From NCBI GenBank assembly GCA_944326585.1, contig CALVEN010000001.1, positions 62,001-126,000 on the forward strand: a DNA stretch of 64,000 bases, written 5' to 3'. The position numbers were made by a program, and so were the translations under genes. Under the pieces are notes generated by a model that saw only the letters and a list, made by a program, of their open reading frames with translations, had not been told where the DNA came from and did no database searches. Position 1 is the first letter of the stretch. Each line of letters starts with the position of its first letter. Below, one piece after another: positions 8,243-16,373 of this stretch. The stretch is from Candidatus Gastranaerophilales bacterium. GTDB lineage: Bacteria > Cyanobacteriota > Vampirovibrionia > Gastranaerophilales > Gastranaerophilaceae.

Positions 8243-9517
8243 ATGAAGACCTTTTTACAAACGGTTTTAATTATATTGTTTACATTTATCTCAGGGAGTG
8301 CTTTTGCGGTGGAAGGACTTTCTGTTGAAAAAAATGTTATGGAAGGCGAAATTTTGCTGCCTGAAAATACAAAGCTGCCTGCAAGGGATTTGAATAATGA
8401 CGGCATTATTGACAGTAAAGATTTGTTGATAGATACAAGTGAAGAAAACTTTTTTACGTTTGAGCATCTTGGCGACCCGATAAACAGGGAAGAAGGTTCT
8501 TTGTTTTATAAGATAGAAAAAGCCCTAAAGGCGGAGGTTACAAGAACGGATTACAGTAATTATCTTTTTAAAGATATTTTGACCGTTGATTTGGATAAAG
8601 GTCCTGTAGACAGAATTCAATTTTACGGTAAATACCGCGGTAATATGTCGTTTAATTTTGTTGAACAAGGTGATTATGACGGGGATTATGATATCACCTC
8701 AATTGACGTAGGTATGATGGGGCAGTTTAATCCGAAATATAAAACGGATTTTAAATTACAGTTGAAATTTACGCCGACGTCGGAAAGGACTTTTTTTCAA
8801 AATCTCATAAGCGATGCATATATTGTAAACACGGCAATACCGCATCATCAAATAATGCTCGGGAATTCCCGTAATCAGGTTGGTGTTGAAGGCGGAATGA
8901 GTACAACGTATGTGCCGTTTGTTTTAAGATCACAAATCGCAAGAACATTTGCAAACACCCGTGCTTTTGGTGCAAGGGTTATCGGGAATTATTCCCTTGT
9001 GGATTACAGTTTGGCGTTTAACAGTTCGGACAGGTTTTTCAGGGAATTTTTTCCCGGAGCTGAATTTACGGGCTGGGTGAATTTAAAGCCGCTCGGCAAA
9101 ACCGACGGCAAGTACGGAAAACTTGTGATGGGCGGTGGTTTGAATTCCGGCAGGCGTCATGAAGATTATACAGTAGGCGGTGCATATATAGGCTGGAATT
9201 ATAAAGATTTTATGATAAATGCTGAATATTCTGTTGCAGACGGCTATAATGCCAGAGTTTTTTCAACTGATAAGGCAGAGGGTTTTTATACAACAGTGGG
9301 CTATAAGTTAACTCCGAAAATTCAGCTTGTGGCGCGTTATGACCAATTTGACCCCAACAAAGATTTATCCGGTGACATTAGGCGAGAATATTCTGCCGGT
9401 ATAAACTATTTTGTAATCGGACAGGGCATGAGAATTTTATTAAATTACGTTTATTGTGATAATCAAAATACGGAAGACAGTCACAGACTTATTTTAGGCA
9501 CACAAATATTATTGTAG
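8243..9517 (+). CDS. Predicted outer-membrane beta-barrel protein with a Ca-binding-like loop
   Basis: Residues 1-22 are a signal peptide ending SAFA. Residues about 45-62 carry DLNNDGIIDSKDLL, which fits the DxNxDGxxD calcium loop of dockerin/EF-hand type. The rest is rich in alternating aromatic and polar residues, with repeated beta-strand-like segments (KYRGNMSFNF, DYSLAFNSSDRFF, YIGWNYKDFMINAEY, LLNYVYCDN). The last segment, HRLILGTQILL, is hydrophobic, as expected for the final strand of an outer-membrane barrel although it ends in Leu rather than Phe. Function is probably a porin or channel; the substrate is unknown. It is divergent from the decarboxylase. Confidence 0.7.
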   Translation: MKTFLQTVLIILFTFISGSAFAVEGLSVEKNVMEGEILLPENTKLPARDLNNDGIIDSKDLLIDTSEENFFTFEHLGDPINREEGSLFYKIEKALKAEVTRTDYSNYLFKDILTVDLDKGPVDRIQFYGKYRGNMSFNFVEQGDYDGDYDITSIDVGMMGQFNPKYKTDFKLQLKFTPTSERTFFQNLISDAYIVNTAIPHHQIMLGNSRNQVGVEGGMSTTYVPFVLRSQIARTFANTRAFGARVIGNYSLVDYSLAFNSSDRFFREFFPGAEFTGWVNLKPLGKTDGKYGKLVMGGGLNSGRRHEDYTVGGAYIGWNYKDFMINAEYSVADGYNARVFSTDKAEGFYTTVGYKLTPKIQLVARYDQFDPNKDLSGDIRREYSAGINYFVIGQGMRILLNYVYCDNQNTEDSHRLILGTQILL

Positions 9518-9556
9518 AAAATTATTCTGCAACCGGAATGAAAAAGATAAGAAATC

Positions 9557-9742
9557 CTATTTAACGTCGTCCTTGATAACGATGAGGTTATTCATAATTT
9601 TCATTGCGCAGGTCGGCAAAACAACATGCTCCAAGCCGTCGGCAATACTCAAAATTTTTCCTGCGCCAAGTACAACATCTTCGCCTTTGTACTGAAATTT
9701 GTAATCAGTTTTTCTGTCAGAACGGATTGTGATTTTGTCCAT
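9557..9742 (-). CDS. 61-residue protein of unknown function
   Basis: This short soluble protein has alternating charged and hydrophobic residues suggesting a small beta-rich fold (KITIRSDRKTDYKFQYKGEDVVLGAG). No family is recognised. AAAGGAAAA precedes the ATG. It lies 14 bases downstream of the nucleotidyltransferase-like gene and so is probably the last gene of the hisS unit. Confidence 0.5.
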   Translation of the reverse strand: MDKITIRSDRKTDYKFQYKGEDVVLGAGKILSIADGLEHVVLPTCAMKIMNNLIVIKDDVK

Positions 9743-9756
9743 TGTTTTTTCCTTTA

Positions 9757-10089
9757 CTAGTCTTTCATTATACCGAGAGCATCAAAAAATATGCCCTCCT
9801 CCATTACTTCATTATATAAATCTTCATCCTTTTTGAAATCCTCCATTGTATAAGGATAAAGGTCTATACAAACATTCATTTCGGTTTCAATTTTTCCGAT
9901 AATCGGCCAAATTTCTTCGCGTTTTGATTTGTCCTCAACATCAAAAATCGCAACGAGTTCAATGTCTTCGCCTTCATGGTTTTTGCCGTCCAAAAATTGA
10001 CCGAAAAGATAAATCCCCTTAAAATCGTCGAATTTTTTTCGGAACGCTGATGTCAAAACTTTTATGACGTCGTGAACGGGACTTGTCAT
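9757..10089 (-). CDS. Degenerate nucleotidyltransferase-like small protein
   Basis: The 110-residue protein looks like a minimal nucleotidyltransferase (MNT/KNTase) fold: an N-terminal helix, then YLFGQFLDG where the family has GSxxxG, then EDIELVAIFD corresponding to the DxDLxV metal-binding strand, and IDLYPYT later. The key Ser of the GS motif is Gln and the first Asp is Glu, so catalysis is doubtful. No HEPN partner is adjacent. Its ATG overlaps the hisS stop as ATGA, and the AGGAG at the end of hisS serves as its ribosome-binding site, so it is translationally coupled to hisS. Confidence 0.5.
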   Translation of the reverse strand: MTSPVHDVIKVLTSAFRKKFDDFKGIYLFGQFLDGKNHEGEDIELVAIFDVEDKSKREEIWPIIGKIETEMNVCIDLYPYTMEDFKKDEDLYNEVMEEGIFFDALGIMKD

Positions 10090-11321
10090 AATATACTCCT
10101 TAATTCTTGTCTTGAAACGGTTTTCTGTTCGCCGGTTGCAAGATTTTTCACGGAAATTTTGCCTGCTTTAATCTCATCTTCGCCTAAAATTAAAGCGTAA
10201 TCCGCAACTTTTGAAGCTTTTTCAAGTTGTTTTGTAAATTTTTTATTACTCAGGTCAAATTCTATATTAAATCCGTCATTGCGCAGTTCTTCCGCAAGTT
10301 CAAAGGCATCAACCGGAGAAGTTGAAACAATATAGCCGTTGAGTTTTTGAGGTTCAGAATCAGGCAAAAGGGAATTTAATCTTTCCATCCCCATTGCCCA
10401 TCCGACAGCAGGTGTGTCATCGCCGCCGAGATTTTTTACAAGACTGTCATAACGACCTCCGCCGCAGACGGCATTTTGGGAACCTAAATTGTTTGATTTA
10501 ATTTCAAAAACGGTTCTGTTATAGTAATCCAACCCTCTTACCAACAGTTTATTTACATTGTATTTTACGTTTAATTTATCAAGATAAGTTTTTAATTTTG
10601 CAAAATGTTCCGCGCATTCTTCACAAATATAATCAGCCTGGATAACTTTTTGGATTTCGGGTTTTTCAAAAATAGCTTTGCAGCTTTCGACTTTGCAATC
10701 CAAAAGTCTTAACGGATTTTTTTCATATCTTGTTTTGCAGTCATCGCAAAGGTTATCAAATTCGGGTTTTAAAACTTCTTTAAGTCTTTTTTTGAATTCT
10801 TCACGGCATTTGGGGCAGCCGAGAGAATTTATTTCAACATCTAAATCGTTAAGTCCGAGGGATTTCAGATAATTTACAGCCATCAAAATAACCTCTGCAT
10901 CAGCTGTCGGTTCTTTTATTCCGAACATTTCAACGCCGACCTGATGGAATTGTCTTTGTCTGCCTTTTTGCGGGCGTTCGTATCTGAACATCGGGCCTTT
11001 ATACCATAATTTTACGGGCGGAGATAATCTTGCCATTCCGTTTTCAATGTATGCTCGAACAACGCCTGCCGTGTTTTCGGGGCGAAGTGTTAATGAACGT
11101 TCGCTTTTTTCAAAGGTGTACATTTCTTTATTTACAATATCGGTTGTGTCGCCTACTCCGCGGGCAAAAAGTTCCGTTGCCTCAAAAATCGGTGTCCTGA
11201 TTTCTTTATATCCGTAACGGCTAAAAATTTTCAAGGCATTTTCTTCCAGAATATGCCATTTGTCAACCTCTTGAGGTAAAATGTCGTGCGTTCCTTTGAT
11301 TACATTTATGATTTTTGCCAT
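10086..11321 (-). CDS. hisS: Histidyl-tRNA synthetase
   Basis: HisS is a class II synthetase charging tRNA-His. Motif 2 appears as FRYERPQKGRQRQFHQVG, the histidine-specific motif as LVRGLDYYNRTVFEI, and motif 3 as GWAMGMERL. The C-terminal anticodon-binding domain follows (residues about 320-411). Cys pairs at CPKC, CDDC and CEEC in the insertion domain may bind zinc. The length is usual. A consensus promoter ends six bases before the ATG, and no Shine-Dalgarno is present. Two short genes follow in the same unit. Confidence 0.97.
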   Translation of the reverse strand: MAKIINVIKGTHDILPQEVDKWHILEENALKIFSRYGYKEIRTPIFEATELFARGVGDTTDIVNKEMYTFEKSERSLTLRPENTAGVVRAYIENGMARLSPPVKLWYKGPMFRYERPQKGRQRQFHQVGVEMFGIKEPTADAEVILMAVNYLKSLGLNDLDVEINSLGCPKCREEFKKRLKEVLKPEFDNLCDDCKTRYEKNPLRLLDCKVESCKAIFEKPEIQKVIQADYICEECAEHFAKLKTYLDKLNVKYNVNKLLVRGLDYYNRTVFEIKSNNLGSQNAVCGGGRYDSLVKNLGGDDTPAVGWAMGMERLNSLLPDSEPQKLNGYIVSTSPVDAFELAEELRNDGFNIEFDLSNKKFTKQLEKASKVADYALILGEDEIKAGKISVKNLATGEQKTVSRQELRSIL

Positions 11322-11327
11322 ACGTTG

Positions 11328-11356
11328 ATTATAGTAAGTTAAGTTTTGATTGTCAA
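11328..11356 (-). promoter_or_regulatory. Consensus promoter of hisS (leaderless type)
   Basis: TTGACA (11351-11356), a spacer of exactly 17 bp and TATAAT (11328-11333) on the minus strand. Six bases separate the -10 from the ATG, so the mRNA should begin at the start codon. Confidence 0.8.
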
Positions 11357-11364
11357 TCGGTATA

Positions 11365-11390
11365 TTAAAAAAGCTCCCAAAAAGGAGCTT
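11365..11390 (-). terminator. Rho-independent terminator of the S41 protease gene
   Basis: AAGCTCC and GGAGCTT form the stem; on the minus strand the stem is followed by a run of T residues. It separates the protease gene from the hisS promoter. Confidence 0.75.
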
Positions 11391-11399
11391 TTAAATCCT

Positions 11400-12620
11400 C
11401 TATTGATTTGCCACAGCGCTGCCCCGTGTCATATTTTGCATAATCTCAATTGCTTTTTTAAGCTGAACATCGTCTTTATTTTTCACGTTTTCTTCGGTCA
11501 ATTCAACAACCAGATCGGGCGTTATACCTTTTTTGTTGATATCAGTGCCGTTTGGCGTTAAATATTTTTGAATTGTTATATTAAGACCGGATTCATATGG
11601 CAATTTGTTAATTTCTTGAACAAGACCTTTGCCGAAAGACTGCTCACCGATTATAACACCTCTGTGGTTATCTTTAATCGCGCCGGAGAAGATTTCGCTT
11701 GCAGAGGCAGAACCTTTGTTAATCAAAACTATGAGAGGTTTATCGGTTACCATACCTTTTGCAGCGCGCTGGGTTTCTTTGTAGCCGTCCCTGTCAACCG
11801 TACTTACGATTACACCGCCGTCTAAAAACATATCTGAGATGTAAATGGCGTTACTTAAAAGTCCGCCGGGGTTTGATCTTAAATCAATAATAAACCCTTT
11901 TTTATCTTTTGAGTTAACCAGAATATCACTGAATTCTTTTGCGGCATTACGGCTTATAAAAGAACTTAATCTTATATATCCTATGTCATTCGGCAATGTA
12001 ATATTATCGGGCAGTTTTTGTGAAATTGATTTGATTTCAATTTCAGCACGGGTAATTGTGTATAATTTCGGTGCCGTATCTTTACGTTTGATAAGCAAAG
12101 TGACGGTTGTGCCTTCTTTGCCGCGGATTTGGTCGGCAGCTTTATCAACGGTAATCCCTTTTGTGCTTTTGCCGTTAATTTCAAGAATTTCGTCGTCAGC
12201 CAAAAGTCCTGCTTTTTCCGCCGGTGTGTCTTCAATCGGTGCGATTACCATTAATTTGCCGTCTTTAACACCTATTTGTATCCCGATACCTTTTAAGGAA
12301 CCTTTGATTGAGCTTGTTTCTTCCGCAAATTCTTTAGGATCTAAAAATTTTGTGTACGGGTCATTTAAACTCGCAATCATTGTGTTGATTGCAACGTAGG
12401 CGTCTTCGTTGGTTTTTATAACATTGTCGTATTTATGACGCCATTTTGACCAATCCTGATCATTATTTGTCTGGTCTACAAATTTTGCATTCACAAGTCT
12501 CCAGACATTGTCGTAAAGCTCAACGGGTGTGTATGCCATACTGTAATTTTTGACGACACATCCGAATAATATCAGAAATGTCCACAAAAATATAAAACTT
12601 TTTCTCATAATATTTCTCAC
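11400..12620 (-). CDS. C-terminal processing protease, S41 family
   Basis: CtpA/Prc-type serine proteases trim C-termini of periplasmic or envelope proteins. An N-terminal hydrophobic segment ends in LFGC, so the protein may be a lipoprotein or be exported with a cleaved signal. A PDZ domain covers residues about 95-190 (LKGIGIQIGV to GKEGTTVTLLIKRK). The S41 domain carries the catalytic Ser in NKGSASASEIFSGAIKDN and the Lys in GEQSFGKGLVQ. I place the start at GTG 12620 because GGAGG lies eight bases upstream; ATG 12608 and GTG 12635 are alternatives. A terminator follows at 11365-11390. Confidence 0.92.
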   Translation of the reverse strand: MRNIMRKSFIFLWTFLILFGCVVKNYSMAYTPVELYDNVWRLVNAKFVDQTNNDQDWSKWRHKYDNVIKTNEDAYVAINTMIASLNDPYTKFLDPKEFAEETSSIKGSLKGIGIQIGVKDGKLMVIAPIEDTPAEKAGLLADDEILEINGKSTKGITVDKAADQIRGKEGTTVTLLIKRKDTAPKLYTITRAEIEIKSISQKLPDNITLPNDIGYIRLSSFISRNAAKEFSDILVNSKDKKGFIIDLRSNPGGLLSNAIYISDMFLDGGVIVSTVDRDGYKETQRAAKGMVTDKPLIVLINKGSASASEIFSGAIKDNHRGVIIGEQSFGKGLVQEINKLPYESGLNITIQKYLTPNGTDINKKGITPDLVVELTEENVKNKDDVQLKKAIEIMQNMTRGSAVANQ

Positions 12621-12720
12621 TAAATATTCCTCCACCTAACTCTTACGTTTTTATAGATGTTTTTTTCAAAAATTAGTTCCATAAAAATTTAAAAGTCTTA
12701 CAATATAATATCATATATAT

Positions 12721-12748
12721 AAAAAATGTGGAAGTCTTCCACATTTTT
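12721..12748 (-). terminator. Terminator of tdk
   Basis: AAAAAATGTGGAAG and its complement form a near-perfect stem immediately after the tdk stop; on the minus strand it ends in six T residues. Confidence 0.8.
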
Positions 12749-12750
12749 TA

Positions 12751-13368
12751 TTATTTATGAAATTGTAAAAGTTTGAGTCCGCCTTTTTCTTTCGGATGAA
12801 AATCCGGTAATTCATAACATTTTATGCATCGGGCTTCATAAGTTTCATCGCCGCCTATCATAATCAGCGGAGAATTTTTATCAGCCGGTTTGCCGTCAAT
12901 AAGCCTTTGGGTTCTGGTTGCCTCATCACAGCCGCATTTCATGCAAACTGCATGGAGTTTGTCAACTGTTGTTGCAATACACATTAATTCCGGCATGGAA
13001 CCAAACGGTTCTGCCTTAAAATCAAGTTCCAAACCGGTCCCTATTACTCTTTTGCCGTCTTGCATAAGTTTTGAAATAACTTTTACAATATTGCTGTCAA
13101 AAAATTGTAATTCATCAATTGCGACAATTTCATCTTCAGGTTTTACAATACTCAAAATTTGTATTGAATGTTTAACCTTAATTGCATCAAGCCATAATCC
13201 GTTTCTTGATTCAATATAATCACCTTTTGTACGTGTGTCCACATCAGGTGAAATAACTTTGACTTTTTTCTTTGCAATAATACAGCGTCTTATTCTGCGC
13301 AAAAGTTCTTCTGTTTTGCCGCAGCTCATCGGACCTGTAATCAGTTCAAAACTATACCCTTGTATCAT
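12751..13368 (-). CDS. tdk: Thymidine kinase
   Basis: Type II thymidine kinase phosphorylates thymidine to dTMP in the salvage pathway. The P-loop is GPMSCGKTEELLRR near residue 12, the catalytic region is VAIDELQFFD with the Glu and Asp expected, and a zinc ribbon is formed by CMKCGC and CIKCYE. The thymidine-binding tail (GGDETYEARC) is present. The length is typical at 205 residues. A promoter (TTGCAA, 16 bp, TATAAT at 13410-13415) gives a leader of about 40 nt. Confidence 0.96.
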   Translation of the reverse strand: MIQGYSFELITGPMSCGKTEELLRRIRRCIIAKKKVKVISPDVDTRTKGDYIESRNGLWLDAIKVKHSIQILSIVKPEDEIVAIDELQFFDSNIVKVISKLMQDGKRVIGTGLELDFKAEPFGSMPELMCIATTVDKLHAVCMKCGCDEATRTQRLIDGKPADKNSPLIMIGGDETYEARCIKCYELPDFHPKEKGGLKLLQFHK

Positions 13369-13409
13369 CCCTATATCCCCAAAAATATGTCGTATCTTTT
13401 ACACTTTTT

Positions 13410-13437
13410 ATTATACTCCCGAACAAAGTTTTTGCAA
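13410..13437 (-). promoter_or_regulatory. Promoter of tdk
   Basis: Minus-strand TTGCAA (13432-13437), 16 bp, TATAAT (13410-13415). Unlike many neighbours, it gives a conventional leader. Confidence 0.6.
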
Positions 13438-13526
13438 AGTATACATTACGAATTTGTTAAGTAAAATTTTTTTGCTGTAATGCAAACCGGAAGATTATCA
13501 TTAAAATGCCGGATTAAGGTCAAAGT

Positions 13527-13823
13527 TTAAGCAACTTTTACTGTATAGCCAAGTTCTTTTATGATTTTTAAAGCTGTCGATAATTGCGGCTGCTGTTCAC
13601 CGTTGAATATTGCATAAAGATTGCTGCGTGATATCCCTGTTTTTTTGGATATTCCTAATATAGAATCTTTTGCCCTGACCGCATATTCCAATGCCTTGAC
13701 AAAAGCATTTAAGTCATTGTCCTGTAAAAATTCTTCAAAACCTATATTTATCCATTCTTTGATATCTTCATCTGTTTTTAAATTTTTTAGTATATATTCA
13801 TTAAATGAGCCGGTATTATTCAT
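13527..13823 (-). CDS. HigA-like antitoxin (addiction-module antidote, HTH)
   Basis: This 98-residue protein matches the small antidote family whose genes follow RelE/HigB-like killers. The N-terminal half binds the toxin in known family members, and the C-terminal half is a Cro/C1-type helix-turn-helix (GISKKTGISRSNLYAIFNGEQQPQLSTALKIIKELGY). It overlaps the toxin gene by eight bases, in toxin-first order as in HigBA. By family precedent it should bind the palindrome at 14147-14172 and repress the pair. Confidence 0.88.
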   Translation of the reverse strand: MNNTGSFNEYILKNLKTDEDIKEWINIGFEEFLQDNDLNAFVKALEYAVRAKDSILGISKKTGISRSNLYAIFNGEQQPQLSTALKIIKELGYTVKVA

Positions 13824-14142
13824 TTATAGACCTCCATTTGTTGAAAAATTCGTGTGCTTTTTTAATATCATTACTTTGTGTGGATTTATCTCCGCCGTTT
13901 ATTAAAAGAATAATTTTATTTTTGTTTTCTGCGTAATAAATTCTGTATCCTTTTCCAAAAGAAAAACGTAACTCTGAAATTTCATTAGATATTTTTTTAT
14001 AGTCTCCAAAATTGCCTTCTTCAATTCGAAGGATTCGTTGAATTATACGTTTGCGTATTGTATTGTCAAGAGAGTTGAGCCAATCTATAACAGGTGCGCT
14101 TCCGTTAGGTAGAATCAGATATTCTATTGTGTAACTGTTCAT
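13816..14142 (-). CDS. HigB/RelE-like toxin (addiction-module killer)
   Basis: RelE-fold toxins of this group cleave mRNA at the ribosome. Family marks are visible: PVIDWLNSLD near residue 20, a GNFGDYKKI stretch, ELRFSFGKGYRIYYAE and the C-terminal LLINGGDKSTQSNDIKKA. I choose ATG 14142 over the longer in-frame ATG 14169 because the latter lies inside the promoter spacer. The chosen ATG is six bases from the -10 and so is probably leaderless. The gene overlaps its antitoxin by eight bases. Confidence 0.88.
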   Translation of the reverse strand: MNSYTIEYLILPNGSAPVIDWLNSLDNTIRKRIIQRILRIEEGNFGDYKKISNEISELRFSFGKGYRIYYAENKNKIILLINGGDKSTQSNDIKKAHEFFNKWRSINE

Positions 14143-14146
14143 ATTA

Positions 14147-14177
14147 ATATTGTACTGTGTACAGTACAATATGTCAA
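14147..14177 (-). promoter_or_regulatory. Promoter and palindromic operator of the toxin-antitoxin operon
   Basis: A perfect 26-bp palindrome (14147-14172; arms ATATTGTACTGT, two-base centre) covers the -10 and the whole spacer. The promoter is TTGACA (14172-14177), 17 bp, TACAAT (14149-14154) on the minus strand. Binding there would exclude RNA polymerase, as expected for autoregulated type II modules. Confidence 0.8.
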
Positions 14178-14180
14178 TAT

Positions 14181-14981
14181 TTAATGTATATTATATTTAG
14201 AATTTTTGCTTAAGATTTTGTCTTTGAGTTTTTTCAAACCGGCGCCGTAGAAGTATTTTAACTGTTCAGGGAAGCTGTCTTCTATATCCAAAAGGTACAT
14301 GTCGTGGACTATAAATTCTTTTAAAAGGAACACAATTTGCGGGTTTTTGGTCCAGATAGCTTTTGATTCCGATTTGCCGAAAAGACCTTCGGTATTGTCT
14401 GCCAGAAGAAATACCATACGTCCCCCGAGTGACAGTTCAAGTTCTCTGCCGTTTTTGTGTTTAAAAACGGTGCCGAACGGACATTGAAAATTGTCATAGC
14501 CAACAATTTTTATGTCAAGACCTCTGTTGTAAGCGTCAAAAAGATACTGTTCAATATATTTGAAGTCATGTGACCAGATTTCAAGATATATATCTGATTT
14601 GGCGGATTTTATTATTTCCGTCATTTTTTCTCTTATTTCAGATATTCCCGAAACGGGATGTATGGGGTCATTGTAGTCGTTTTTGACATCAGGAAGCTTT
14701 TTTTCCAAAAAATCAAGATTGGATTCAAATTTTCGTCTGTAGCGTTTTGTCAAATCTTTAGGTTTAATCGGAATAAAAGTTTGAGGTTTTTCGCCGGTAG
14801 AGGATACAATTTTTGCCGTTTCAAGAGATTTGAGGGTGTCGTAAGCCCTTGATTGCGGTATGTCGGCAAGTTTTGCAACTTCATAACCTGTTGCAGGATA
14901 TTTTTTCAAAAGTGCAATGTAGACTTTTGCCTCATAGCTGTTTAATCCGAGTTCTTTTAAGCTTTCTATTACGTCATTCAT
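14181..14981 (-). CDS. TrmB-family transcriptional regulator
   Basis: TrmB-type regulators bind DNA through an N-terminal winged helix and sense sugars or other ligands through the C-terminal domain. The winged helix is at residues about 1-75 (LNSYEAKVYIALLKKYPATGYEVAK, IPQSRAYDTLKSLETA). A phospholipase-D-like sensor domain follows (residues 105-240: EIREKMTEIIKSAKSDIYLEIW). The family is best known in archaea but occurs in bacteria. No sugar transporter is adjacent, so the target is unknown. The start at ATG 14981 lies six bases after an extended -10. Confidence 0.85.
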   Translation of the reverse strand: MNDVIESLKELGLNSYEAKVYIALLKKYPATGYEVAKLADIPQSRAYDTLKSLETAKIVSSTGEKPQTFIPIKPKDLTKRYRRKFESNLDFLEKKLPDVKNDYNDPIHPVSGISEIREKMTEIIKSAKSDIYLEIWSHDFKYIEQYLFDAYNRGLDIKIVGYDNFQCPFGTVFKHKNGRELELSLGGRMVFLLADNTEGLFGKSESKAIWTKNPQIVFLLKEFIVHDMYLLDIEDSFPEQLKYFYGAGLKKLKDKILSKNSKYNIH

Positions 14982-14987
14982 AAGGCA

Positions 14988-14996
14988 ATTATATCA
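14988..14996 (-). promoter_or_regulatory. Extended -10 promoter of the TrmB-type gene (leaderless type)
   Basis: Minus-strand TGATATAAT; TATAAT occupies 14988-14993 and six bases separate it from the ATG. Confidence 0.6.
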
Positions 14997-15011
14997 TATT
15001 TTTTCAAAATA

Positions 15012-15037
15012 AAAAAGCGGGAGTTTACCCGCTTTTT
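15012..15037 (-). terminator. Terminator of the glyoxalase gene
   Basis: AAAAAGCGGG and CCCGCTTTTT form the stem and overlap the stop codon; T residues follow on the minus strand. Confidence 0.75.
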
Positions 15038-15419
15038 ACCAAACAACTTTTTCTATAAGTTCAATTTCATATCCGTCAGGATCTTTAATAAAGGCAATTT
15101 TTGTACCTTTTCCGTTTAAATCATAAGGTTCATACAAATATTCATAGCCAAGTCTGTGAAGTTTTTTCGTAAATTCGTCAAGCGATTTGACGGAAAAGGC
15201 AAGATGTCCGAAACCTGTGCCTAAATCGTAGCCGTTTTTAGGTGTTTCGTCATTATATGTCAGTTCCAACTGTGTTGTGCCGTCCTCATCATTTAAAAAA
15301 TACAGTTCACAGTCCTCAAGGCGTTTTTTCTTATCCAGTGTCATATTCAAGAGTTCAGTATAAAATTTTACGCTTTTTTCAGCGTCTTTTACCCTTATCA
15401 TGGTGTGTAACAGTTTCAT
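15036..15419 (-). CDS. gloA: Lactoylglutathione lyase / glyoxalase I
   Basis: Glyoxalase I isomerises the hemithioacetal of methylglyoxal and a thiol. The VOC fold is clear: LLHTMIRVKDAEKSVKFYTELL at the start, a metal-ligand His at residue 5, QLELTYN, GFGHLAFSV and the final Glu in DPDGYEIELIE. At 127 residues it is the short GloA form. The start at ATG 15419 is set by AAAGGAGG eight bases upstream. It lies 48 bases after xerD and may be cotranscribed with it. The thiol used by this organism is unknown. Confidence 0.92.
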   Translation of the reverse strand: MKLLHTMIRVKDAEKSVKFYTELLNMTLDKKKRLEDCELYFLNDEDGTTQLELTYNDETPKNGYDLGTGFGHLAFSVKSLDEFTKKLHRLGYEYLYEPYDLNGKGTKIAFIKDPDGYEIELIEKVVW

Positions 15420-15467
15420 AAATCCTCCTTTTGAAAGGATTATACCATAACGGTTTTTGATGCGCAA

Positions 15468-16325
15468 TTAGTCTTTATTAATTGAAAAGTATACTTCTTT
15501 CAGGCGTTTTTTGCTTATATGTGTATAAAGCTGCGTTGTTGAAACGTCACTATGACCGAGAAGTTCCTGCACAACACGCAAATCAGCTCCGTTTTCAAGT
15601 AAATGTGTTGCAAAACTGTGTCTGAGAGTATGAGGGGAAATAGTTTTGTGGATTTTTTTGCCCTGAGCATGTATGAAATTATAAACATCCTGACGGGTCA
15701 GCTCTCTCCCGTTTTCGTGGATTAAAAGTCTTTTTGTATTCAATCTGTATTTTTGGATTAAATAATCTCTTTCCGGCATATAATTTTTAACTGCCGTAAC
15801 GGCTTTTTTGCCCATAGGCACAATTCTTTCTTTGGAACCTTTTCCGTAACACTGGATATATTTGGCATTTAAGTCATAATCGTTTATTTTTAAATTGACA
15901 AGTTCGGAAACACGGAGTCCGCAGTCGTACAAAAGTTCAAGGATAACTTTTTCAAGTTTTGTCAAATGCTGGTTTAAAAGGGTTTCAATTTCTTGAAGGG
16001 TCATGACTTTAGGGAGTTTTTTGGGGACTTTGGGCTGTTCAAGAGTGAGTGTAGGGTTTGATGTGCAGTAATTATTGGCGCATAACCATTTGAAAAATCC
16101 CCTGAGCGATGCAATTTTTCGCATTACACTTGTCGGTGAATAGTGTTTTTCATGAAGATTTCTTATGTATGTTGTAATTTGACTTCTGGTTATATTTGAA
16201 AGTTCACATTTTATATCGGACATAAAATCCGTCAAGTCGCGTCTGTAAGCCTGAGTTGTGTTTTCAGACAGACCCTTTTCTATTTCCAGATATTCCAAAT
16301 ATTCCGATAGAAGCTGCATACTCAT
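15468..16325 (-). CDS. xerD: Tyrosine recombinase XerD-like
   Basis: XerC and XerD resolve chromosome dimers at dif. This protein has an N-terminal SAM-like domain (residues 5-85) and the full catalytic set: Arg in LLYDCGLRVSEL, HTLRHSFATHL, the second His in LLGHSDVSTTQ and the Tyr in LYTHIS. A second Xer recombinase lies at 28493, so the two probably form the housekeeping pair. I call this one XerD because the other ends in the XerC-like HPRA. Two ATG codons (16325, 16319) are possible; the first is seven bases after a TATAAT. Confidence 0.85.
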   Translation of the reverse strand: MSMQLLSEYLEYLEIEKGLSENTTQAYRRDLTDFMSDIKCELSNITRSQITTYIRNLHEKHYSPTSVMRKIASLRGFFKWLCANNYCTSNPTLTLEQPKVPKKLPKVMTLQEIETLLNQHLTKLEKVILELLYDCGLRVSELVNLKINDYDLNAKYIQCYGKGSKERIVPMGKKAVTAVKNYMPERDYLIQKYRLNTKRLLIHENGRELTRQDVYNFIHAQGKKIHKTISPHTLRHSFATHLLENGADLRVVQELLGHSDVSTTQLYTHISKKRLKEVYFSINKD

Positions 16326-16332
16326 ATTTCAA

Positions 16333-16338
16333 ATTATA
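16333..16338 (-). promoter_or_regulatory. -10 box of xerD (leaderless type)
   Basis: Minus-strand TATAAT seven bases before ATG 16325; the -35 region is poor. Confidence 0.5.
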
Positions 16339-16373
16339 AGGCTTTTTTGAAAACTTTTAATGCTTTAAATGAA

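Noticed and set aside
11845-12399. A 184-codon plus-strand frame opposite the S41 protease
   Set aside because: It is the mirror of a well-conserved gene, lacks a ribosome-binding site and encodes no recognisable domain.
14142-14169. Longer start for the HigB-like toxin at ATG 14169
   Set aside because: It lies within the promoter spacer and operator and could not be on the transcript.
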